From Sepiola atlantica (Eukaryota; Mollusca; Cephalopoda; Sepiida; Sepiolidae): a DNA stretch of 64,000 bases. Shown in pieces: positions 56,412 through 64,000 of this stretch. The notes under the pieces were generated by a model. It was not told where the DNA came from. It was given only the letters and a program-made list of their open reading frames with translations, and ran no database searches. A program made the position numbers and the translations under genes. Position 1 is the first letter of the stretch, and each line of letters starts with the position of its first letter. The stretch lies in the NCBI GenBank assembly GCA_963556195.1, contig OY744522.1, positions 41,589,763-41,653,762 on the forward strand, given 5' to 3'.

Positions 56412-56484
56412 GCTTAGGAAGTGGAAAAATACTAAGAATCAGCTATGTTTCTGTCGCCACAAAAGCAATAACAAAACTACGTAA

Positions 56485-56532
<48 letters not shown>

Positions 56533-56571
56533 GTATATATATGTATATATATGTATATATATATGTATGTA

Positions 56572-56613
<42 letters not shown>

Positions 56614-57611
56614 AAAGAATGCAAAAAGTGTTTTGACGTAATATAAAATTACAAAAGAAAAACAAACAAAAATATTATTTATGTATTCATCAACGTTTCG
56701 TCTTTATTTCCAGACTTCGTCAAGATGATTGTCTGAAGAAAAACAAATACACGTACTAAAATGACCCCAATAATTATTTACTTCTTTAAGCACATCTATC
56801 TATCTATCTAATATTTACACATAAACAAAAACACGTTTTTTTTTTAACTAACCAACAAGTGTCGGCAGGTTTTTTTTAATCAACGAACGAAAACGCCATC
56901 GATGCTCATTACTATGGCGGTGGTGACGACGAAGACGAGACGATTAACTCTCGTACTCATAGGACTTTATACACCCTTCGACAAGGGTGTGTATAACAAT
57001 AGTCGTGGCCATTTAAATGTCCCCAATAATTATTTACATCTTTAAGCACATTGATCATTTGCATCCTAATCAAGTTAAACTATTTTTTAGCTTCTGGGGC
57101 GTACGTGTGTTGTTAACATGTCGAATAAAAATAATTCAAGTAGCTGTAATATAAACAGCCAGCATACACCTTACAAGAAATATCTTGTAATTGACTAAAC
57201 AATACGATCTTAAAACATGAGTTATTTATTCAGCCATAATCCTCCAGTAAGCTGAAAGGTTAAAAAGGGGGAAGAAAGAGAGTCGATTACTTAAACATTC
57301 GTGTCTCCTGAAAAAACATTTCTTGTTTTCAGCAAATATATATACGGTAAAAGTTAAGCAAGAAAACATACTAACCATTTTTTTTACACAAATATACAAT
57401 GATCTTCATGCCCCACCATGTATTAAGTGTCAATTTGACTTCATCATTGTCTTATGATGAAGAAAATTAATACGATAGACGATTTGTTATAATCATTATA
57501 TTAATAATATTATTTGACCACTTCTCGTCTCTATGTATGTATGTATTTATCGCGTCAACGTCAGTTTGATAATTACACATTGAAGTATTATTTTTATTGA
57601 CTATTAATCGA

Positions 57612-57659
<48 letters not shown>

Positions 57660-57680
57660 GCACATATATATATATATATA

Positions 57681-57727
<47 letters not shown>

Positions 57728-58040
57728 TGTATGTTTACCATTTTCAATGCTAGTGGGATGCTAGTTATATTAGGCATACTCCCCTGCATTATCAGATTCG
57801 TATAAGCTAGCATGTTCCATCTACGTTTAGACAGTGAATGCCAGGATTCCTTTACCACTCTTCCTCTGCGACTTTGGACTCTGCTATTGCCCAGCATTTG
57901 TTTGAGAATCCATGCTATACCAGTAACTATAAAGTGGAGAGTCTTGATGTTCTGCATGAAGCGAATTAAAAAAAAAAATTTCATAATTTTGAATTTGTCT
58001 GCATCGCCATACGTAAACCGTCCTTGTGCCGGTAGAACGA
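55241..58040. other. AT-rich interior with microsatellites
   Basis: AT arrays lie at 55315-55370, 56343-56410, 56489-56610 (with GTATATAT and TATGTA interruptions), 57613-57652 and 57664-57726; a CT run is at 56282-56308. A 110-codon minus-strand frame at 55899-56231 and the frames at 57.6-58.05 kb have no recognised domain; the latter may be part of the Penelope-type repeat's interior. No gene is called. Confidence 0.5.
56690..56740 (-). ncRNA. Hammerhead-like motif, variant core
   Basis: On the minus strand CATC is followed by TTGACGA, a stem AGTCT...AGAC, GAAA, CGTT and GATG, so stem I (CATC/GATG), stem II and GAAA are present. The invariant C3 is T in this copy (TTGACGA). It is related to the AAAGACGAAACGTTGATGAA repeats at 43.4 and 43.7 kb. 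Confidence 0.4.
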
Positions 58041-58285
58041 GTCTCTAAAAGCGCTAATGTGGGGAACTCTGACCCCACTCACAGTTTTTCTTTTAGTTCC
58101 ACAATGTGCCCTATTTAATCGACTATTCAATTTAATTCTATTTTAATCGCGTCTTAGTATTCCCGAACACTTCAATTACCCCCTTAGCTCTTTATTTTCG
58201 CTAATATTATTAATTGATTTATACTATCGATTTGTCCTGACGAGGTAATAGAGCTCTAGAGAGTTTTCCCCGAATCATTTTCAAA
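58040..58285 (+). repeat. Penelope-type terminal repeat with broken ribozyme
   Basis: Direct-strand copy of 54172-54400 in inverted orientation. The ribozyme core begins normally (CCTGACGAGG at 58235) but the rest of stem II and GAAA are replaced by TAATA before GAGCTCTAGAGAGTTTTCC, so this copy cannot cleave. Confidence 0.75.

Positions 58286-58288
<3 letters not shown>

Positions 58289-58339
<51 letters not shown>
58289..58339. repeat. (AT)n microsatellite
   Basis: AT array directly after the terminal repeat. The 54.1-kb copy is also followed at this end by TATA repeats. Confidence 0.95.
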
Positions 58340-58341
<2 letters not shown>

Positions 58342-59143
58342 GAAAGTATAGATTACTAAGACTTGACCCATCTCCGTCTTACTCATAAACATTATTAGAT
58401 AAAGTCAACAGAATAAACTAAATACTAAACCCTAAAACGATTTCATATTGCAATCATAGCTAATTCATTAGATAACCCTTACATATACCGTTTCACTAAT
58501 TAATCCACTCAAATATAGACCTCCCATAAATACACCTTCAAAAACATAAAACTATGAATAAATGAACAAATACAAAATTAAATTAAGTAAAACATCTAAT
58601 GAAATAAAATAAACCACTTAAAAATATACTCAACCATGAATAAATAAATAAACAAATAAAATTAAATAAAATTAAGAAAGACTTAATAAATCCCACCCAT
58701 ATCCTAATCAATAAACTACGCCACACAGTTACCCCTAAAATTAAACACACCTTTGAACAAGAAAAAAACCTAGCCACATCAATTATCAATAATTGAATTA
58801 TTTAAAATAAAACTTAATTACGATTAAGACCCATATATTAATAAATAACCCTGACCCCAGTTCTTCCTTCAAAAGGGACGCTTCAGCAATGCCTCGTTTA
58901 ACGGTGAATCCAAACGCCATCCCCTTTGTTTTCGTTTCGAAGCACTGAAGATTTCTTATGGACATCGGACGGATTTTAAAAATATAACTTTTAAAAATAC
59001 AACTCTAAAAACATACAAAACAATATATAAATAATTATAAAAATAAGATAAAAAGATTTAGAAAAATACAAAACAACATATAAATGAAAAATAATTAAAA
59101 TAAACACTTAATAAAACCCACACGCCCACACACACACATTGAG

Positions 59144-59145
<2 letters not shown>
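58340..59145. other. Spacer, AAATAAA-rich
   Basis: A-rich sequence with AATAAATAAA-type runs. No gene is supported. Confidence 0.5.
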
Positions 59146-59240
<95 letters not shown>

Positions 59241-59293
59241 TAGATAGATTGATAGATAAATAGATAGAAAGATAAATAGATAGATAGATAGTT
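59146..59293. repeat. (AT)n-(GA)n-(CAGA)n-(GATA)n compound microsatellite
   Basis: Four simple repeats in succession: AT, GA, CAGA, then GATA-like. Confidence 0.95.
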
Positions 59294-59368
59294 ACCTCTA
59301 ACTTTGCTAACTTCAAAAAAATTAACTAAAAATATTACTCATTTTCATCATTGTTTAATTTATGTAAA

Positions 59369-59370
<2 letters not shown>

Positions 59371-59418
<48 letters not shown>
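59371..59418. repeat. (AT)n microsatellite
   Basis: Pure AT array. Confidence 0.95.
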
Positions 59419-59421
<3 letters not shown>

Positions 59422-59639
59422 CAATGTATCTTTCAGATTCAGAGTAAAAATCAACTCAGATGGCTATTATAAACATCCATCCATTCTGTGTGTGCATTTA
59501 GAGACGAAAAGGTTATTAACAAATTAAACGTCAGATATATTATACACATGCACATGCTAATTGTAAAATGATATAAAATCTTACGCATAACAAATAAAAG
59601 AAAATGCAATGTGCATTTTGATCTTGACAGCTTGAAAAA

Positions 59640-59770
59640 AATGCTATTCTAAATTGAAGCGTAGCAGACAGACGCCTGACCGAGTTATTGTCAAAGTTTT
59701 AACGACATATAGACTACGTTGCGTCCATTCAATCTGGGCGTTTAGTGACGGCTATTCTATGTGAAACCGT
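59640..59770 (+). repeat. Dispersed 'CATTCAATCTGCGCG' repeat copy
   Basis: AATTGAAGCGTAGCAGACAG and, about 80 bp later, GCGTCCATTCAATCTGGGCG, in the same orientation as the copies at 23.1, 37.0, 37.5 and 46.4 kb. Confidence 0.45.
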
Positions 59771-60490
59771 CGACAAACCGTCGGACAAAATCCTTAGTAC
59801 AGATGCGATCAGGTGTCTGAAATAAGAGAGAAGTCTTTATTCTCAAATATATTAGATTTAGAGTCAGGCGTCTCAAACTGGAGCGATGAAAGAGACAAAG
59901 ATTGGGAAGCACATTTATTAGATTTGTGGGTTGGTAAAAAACAAATAGAAAAGGAGCCATAAAACAAAGGGTACAAATGATTCAGTGTGAAAACGACTTT
60001 CAGCCGGACGGGAATCGGGAGGTCAACATTCACAATCTTACACAACAAATTTTAAAAATAATTACTTACATTAATTTAAGTGAGTTTCTAAAGAAATAGA
60101 GCTCTTAAGCTCTTAAGCAATTGACAATGTTTACATTGAGATTTCGCTTATTTTCAGCCGGTGCTGGATTATAGCCAGGGCGTTATGAGCGTCGCCTATC
60201 ATCTAAACGGTCGAGTTCCGTTTTCCGACAAGAGGCATTTGCTTGTCTAGCCAAAGTCAAAATCGGCAATCAAGCGAATCAGTTTGCCCGTGGATGATTA
60301 TATCAGAAAAATTGAAAAAATAAGAATAGGTATAATTAAACGGACGAATTCTGTTATTTTTAACAATGTTTGCATACATATATATATATTCTCTTTTGTT
60401 TAATTTTACTTCAGTCAAAGTTCTAAGAAATCAAGGGGCCCCCTACCTGAGGCTAACACTTGATCTCTATATAGATATTCGGATATTCTA
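59771..60490. other. Spacer; tRNA-like head and shared repeat
   Basis: TAGCCAGGGCGTTATGAGCG at about 60172 followed by GGTCGAGTTCCG is weakly tRNA-like. 60300-60375 matches 40966-41030. No gene is supported. Confidence 0.35.
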
Positions 60491-61795
60491 CGATGCTCGT
60501 CTAAAAAGTATCCCACCTTTTTTTTTCGTGCAAAATAAAGACAATAAAGCGACGCCATTCTACAGAGTGAAGTAAGACACCTTCATGTGCATGTGTGAAA
60601 TTTATCACCGCCTTCCTGCGCGTTAGTCGCTGCCTGTCGGTTGCCGAGTGAGGTGCTACACAACGTGTTAGTCAGATTACTGATTATCTCAAGATGACTG
60701 AACGTGTTGAGCAAAGGTATTGCATCATATTTTGTCAAAAGCTTGGTGATTCTCAAAGCAAAACAATACGTAAGATTCAGCAGGTGTTTGGAGAAGATGC
60801 GATGGGTGTAACACAAATTAAGGAGTGGTTCAACCGATTCAAAAATGGCCGCACATCAGCGGAGAGTGACCAGCGTTCTTTTAGCCCCAAACCGCTGGGA
60901 GTGCAGCTGTTGTTGAGATGGTGTAAAATTTGGTGATGGATGATCGTCGTTCAACTGTGCGGGAGATCGCCCAAGAGGTTGAAGTAAGTAAAGATCAGCG
61001 CATACAATTTTGCGCGATGATTTGAACATGCACAGAGGGGTTGTGAAATTTGTGCCCAACTTTTTGTCACAGGAACAAAAGAACCGCTGTTTTCAAGTTG
61101 CACAATACCTTCTGGAAACAGATAACACTGTGATAACTGGAGATGAGTCATGGGTGTACGGGTACGACCCAGAAACAAAAAGACAGTCGCCGACATGGAA
61201 GCATCCCCAGCCTCTAAGGCAAAAAAAAACGCGACAGGTGCGAAACAAACTCAAAGTGATGCTGACTGTCTTCTTAGATATGCGTGGAATTGTGCATCAC
61301 GAATATGCACCGGAAGGAAAACAGTGACAAAGGAGTACTATCAAGATGTTCTTCGTCGTCTCCATGACGCAGTTCGGCGCAAAGGACCAGACATGTGGAC
61401 GGCAAAAAACTGGCAACTGCATCACAACAACTCCCCTGCACATTCACCCCAATTGATTCAACATTTCTTGGCCAAACATGGAATTCCAGTCGTTCGCCAA
61501 ACTCCTTACTCTCGAGACATGACTCATTGTGACTTCTTGTTGTTTCGAAAATTGAAGACGCCACTGAAAGCTTCCCGTTTTGAGACTAGAAAATAGATCA
61601 TGCGGAACGTAACGGCGGAGATGAATACCATTCCAAAAGAAGACTTCCAGAGCTGTTTCTGGCAGTGGATGGATCGGTGGGCTAAGTGTGTCCAAGCACA
61701 AGTGGCTTAATTTGAAGAAAATTATGGTTCAGACCCCACCAGGTATTTGAAATATTTTTCTGGCCTAAGGTCGGATACATTTTAGACATGCCTCG
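60491..61795 (+). mobile_element. Mariner transposon, 1305 bp
   Basis: The element is flanked by TA on both sides (60489-60490 and 61796-61797). Its terminal inverted repeats start CGATGCTCGTCTAAAAAGTA on the left and CGAGGCATGTCTAAAATGTA on the right (read inward), with TCC(C/G)ACCTT following. Length of 1.3 kb and TA duplication are typical of mariner. It encodes the decayed transposase below. Confidence 0.85.
60694..61710 (+). pseudogene. Mariner transposase, dead
   Basis: MTERVEQRYCIIFCQKLGDS, KTIRKIQQVFGEDAMGVTQI and EWFNRFKNGRTSAESDQRS form the N-terminal helix-turn-helix region. After frameshifts come DDRRSTVREIAQEVEVS, RGVVKFVPNFLSQEQK, VITGDESWVYGYDPETK (first catalytic D, about 61140), WKHP, VMLTVFLDMRGIVHHEY, KEYYQDVLRRLHDAVRRKGP, LHHNNSPAHS (about 61425) and YSRDMTHCDFLLFRKLK. 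The second catalytic aspartate (HHDNAPAH in the family) is N, and YSPDLAPCDF has become YSRDMTHCDF. At least two frameshifts and a stop near the end remove any function. The usual length is about 340-350 residues, and the parts add up to that. Confidence 0.85.
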
Positions 61796-62989
61796 TATTA
61801 AAGTTCTCTTTTTCCGCTAAAACGTTGAGTTAGTAAATAAGTTAAAACATTAATTTCAATTTTCCTCTTCCCAGTTGACCAGTTGATTATGTTATAGTAT
61901 ATCTTTCTTTTGGTCTCTTGGTCTTACCAGATTTCAGGATAAGAATTCGTCTGGTTTGGTGGAGTATCAAGCTAAGTATTGTTACTTAGAGTAACATTAC
62001 TTGGAGAAGGTGCACCATTCCTCGTATGAGCCAATGTATAGCCATGCCGAGAGGATAATAGTTGGGCTTCGAATACAATGTTATTTCGAATATTTGGTCA
62101 GGGTTAACTTGTAGGGAGAAGTATCCTCCTGTCAGGTTGTCCTGACAATCCCTTGTACAGAGAGACCGAAGGCACTCGAGGATTGTATCTAGTAGGTAAT
62201 TCAATATATATATGTGTGTATGTATGTGTTTAGATAGTGTGTGTTCATGAAGGAAATTGTTATTAAATCAGGCGGAGTTTTTCTGTTCTATTACTTTATT
62301 TTAGTTTTTCAATTTTCTGAATAATCAATTTGCTGTTCGGATCAAATAGTGTATATCAATTCTATAGGTTTCTTTTCTTAAATTTTCACGCGTATTTTCG
62401 ATTTGATTCATCAACTCATCGTCAGACAGAAGTTAGTCTTGATGTGCTTTCATCTGTTTTCTTCGATTTGTTTTTAGTTGTTAACGGTATTCACCAACTG
62501 TAACACGATCGTTTATCATAAGTTGATAACCTAAAATACGCATGCAAAATGATTATGTCAAACGGCTAATAATTACATAATTAGTACGACACTTAAAACA
62601 TTTGTGACTGGTTTCGTAATTACTGTTATTAATTGTGGGAACAAAGAACAAGAACAATAATATAGTAGACTTAAACTTAGTTAATGTTGCGTGAATAACG
62701 GGCAGTCAATAACAAAAAAAAAATTAACAGTAGTGAAAGTAATAGTAGTACTAATTCTAATGATGTTAATAATAAAGTATTTACCGAAAACAACATAATT
62801 GCTCACTAATTAATATCTTACACCTAATGCCATATACCAACTCGAGATAAAGAATAATAATAATGATAATACTACTACTAATAATAATACTAATGCTACT
62901 ACTACTACTAATAATAATAATAAAAGACAAAACAGAGACTAATCCAACGAGAATAGCTGAGCATAGCAAACACATTACACTTGAACATA
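61796..62989. other. Spacer with one hammerhead-like relic and triplet repeats
   Basis: On the minus strand at about 62380-62440, CTGACGA, T, an 8-bp imperfect stem GAGTTGAT/ATCAAATC and GAAA are in hammerhead order with an extra base before stem II. ATA/CTA triplet repeats occupy 62845-62935. No gene is supported. Confidence 0.4.
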
Positions 62990-63700
62990 GAAACTGAATC
63001 TTTACTGACGGCTGTACAACACAATGCGATTAGGACAAACTACATTAAAGCTAAAATAGATAAAACCCAGAAAAAACAGTAAATGCAGACTCTGTGGTCA
63101 AATATACGAAACAATAAATCATATAATAAGTGAATGCAGCAAACTAGCCCAAAAGGAATACAAGAACAGCCATGATTGTGTGGTGAAGCAGTACACTAGG
63201 AACTGTGCAAACGACTGCATTTTGAACACGAAGACAAATAATAAAAAAATAACCCAAAGAGAGTACTAGAAAATGAAAAACACATAATCCTCTAAGACAT
63301 GGAAGTACAAACAGATAAACTCATACAAGCAAAGAGACCGGATGGCATAATAATCAACAAGAAGGACAATTCTTGCCAAATCGTAGACTTTGGCGTTCCA
63401 GCAGACCACAGAGTGAAGATCAAAGAGACGGAAACACAAAGCAAATACACGGAACTTGACAGAGAACTGAAACGAGAGTACGAAACATGAAGAAAGTAAA
63501 ATAGTACCTAAAATCGTACGAGGACTAGGAACAATCCCCAAAAACCCGAAGAAAAGACTGGGAGAAATTGGAGTCACAGGGATCATTGAGCCCATACAAG
63601 AAACGGCAATGATCTGAACAGCTGCAATCTTAAGGGAAATCCTCAAATGCCGAAACCAACCCGCATAAGCTATGAATGGTAACCCGTCACTTGAAGTTAC
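62990..63700 (+). pseudogene. 3' coding end of an RLE-type LINE
   Basis: Conceptual blocks in order: ESLLTAVQHNAIRTNYIKAK, then CRLCGQIYETINHIISECSK (CCHC-type zinc knuckle), LAQKEYK, then after stops QTDKLIQAKRPDGIIINKKD, CQIVDFGVPADHRVKIKE and KYTELDRELKREYE, and finally KIVPKIVRGLGTIPKNPKK. A CCHC knuckle followed by RPD, a spaced D and a K...KY motif is the pattern of the restriction-like endonuclease at the C-terminus of R2/R4/Dong-type non-LTR retrotransposons. RT domains are missing; stops and frameshifts make it dead. Family placement within RLE LINEs is inferred. Confidence 0.7.
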
Positions 63701-64000
63701 AATAGGAAAAAAGCAAAACCACAAGAAGAATACCACCGCACGCACCAAGGAACAAAAACTGCAATAACATTCATAAACTCCCCCCCCCCCAAAAAAAAAC
63801 AGTCAAGGCACCAACCTCAGCTGATACCACACCAAAATAGTCGTGAAATCTCAAGGAAGATGGGAAAACCGAGGAAGGAGACCACTATCAAGACCTCCAC
63901 TGGAAACGTGCGGAGAGTACTGAGACGTTATAGAGGCTTGTTGCCACCCAAACTCTAGGGGAAACCAATACCAATTATCGTTGCAAGCGCGATATCGCAG
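63701..64000 (+). repeat. 3' UTR of the RLE-type LINE
   Basis: After a poly-C/poly-A stretch at 63781-63799 the UTR contains ACCTCAGCTGATACCACACC and AAGACCTCCACTGGAAACGT, found in inverted orientation at 20.5-20.94 kb. The window ends within or just past it. Confidence 0.55.

Noticed and set aside
58235..58275. Second active hammerhead ribozyme
   Set aside because: CTGACGA and GAGCTCTAGAG are present but GAAA and most of stem II are deleted.
61274..61701. Minus-strand open frames of 85-96 codons
   Set aside because: They are antisense shadows of the mariner transposase.
63266..63748. 160-codon minus-strand frame resembling a membrane protein
   Set aside because: The plus strand of the same region encodes the recognisable endonuclease end of a LINE; the minus frame is its shadow.

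Overview
The window looks like gene-poor, repeat-saturated animal nuclear DNA. I infer a lophotrochozoan, most likely a mollusc and plausibly a cephalopod. The reasons are very long AT microsatellites, a TTAGGG-type telomere repeat, U2 snRNA-headed SINE copies, Penelope-like elements with hammerhead-ribozyme motifs, Tc1/mariner elements, and several eroded non-LTR retrotransposons. No complete, intact host protein gene was found. The best host-exon candidate is a 260-nt minus-strand segment (7958-8217) ending in a consensus splice donor. A second candidate is a TATA / pyrimidine-tract / ATG|GTAAGT arrangement at 19486-19568.

Layout. 0.4-1.0 kb: tandemly duplicated 3' end of a LINE. 1.25-5.82 kb: a 4.57-kb element with about 287-bp terminal inverted repeats. 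It carries a decayed multi-domain gene that ends in a cysteine-rich CXC (tesmin/TSO1-like) domain, and it is the least conventional unit here. 6-8.2 kb: AT arrays, a hammerhead-like repeat, degenerate U2-like repeats and the exon candidate. 9.6-11.9 kb: a perfect 25-bp hairpin, two LINE fragments facing each other, and a U2-headed SINE with target-site duplication. 12-14.3 kb: one half of a dispersed inverted repeat, then an interstitial telomeric array bracketed by inverted repeats. 15.2-16.1 kb: head-to-tail trimer of the U2 SINE. 16.4-18.1 kb: dead Tc1-like transposon with IR/DR ends. 18.2-25 kb: another U2 SINE, a foldback, LINE 3' UTR copies, decayed satellite-like arrays. 25.6-30 kb: microsatellites and an 80-bp-arm near-perfect inverted repeat.

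34.0-34.8 kb: 14-unit, about 58-bp minisatellite. 35.5-36.0 kb: LINE reverse-transcriptase thumb and C-terminal remnant. 38.5-39.7 kb (minus): Penelope-like element with reverse transcriptase, Cys-rich linker and GIY-YIG endonuclease. 41-45 kb: AT/T-rich low complexity, hammerhead-like repeats, a 78-bp-arm foldback and a 45-bp minisatellite. 48.2-51.1 kb: U2 SINE, a roughly 590-bp SINE palindrome, decayed array. 54.2-58.3 kb: a second Penelope-like element fragment bracketed by inverted terminal copies, one keeping a complete hammerhead ribozyme core. 60.49-61.80 kb: TA-flanked mariner with a broken transposase. 63.0-63.96 kb: 3' end of an endonuclease-domain LINE whose 3' UTR recurs near 20 kb.

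The genes do not form a pathway; the window is a record of successive mobile-element insertions. Every transposase and reverse-transcriptase reading frame seen is interrupted or truncated, so the elements here look non-autonomous. The parts that may still act are RNA- or structure-level: hammerhead motifs, long inverted repeats able to form double-stranded RNA, and U2-derived sequence.
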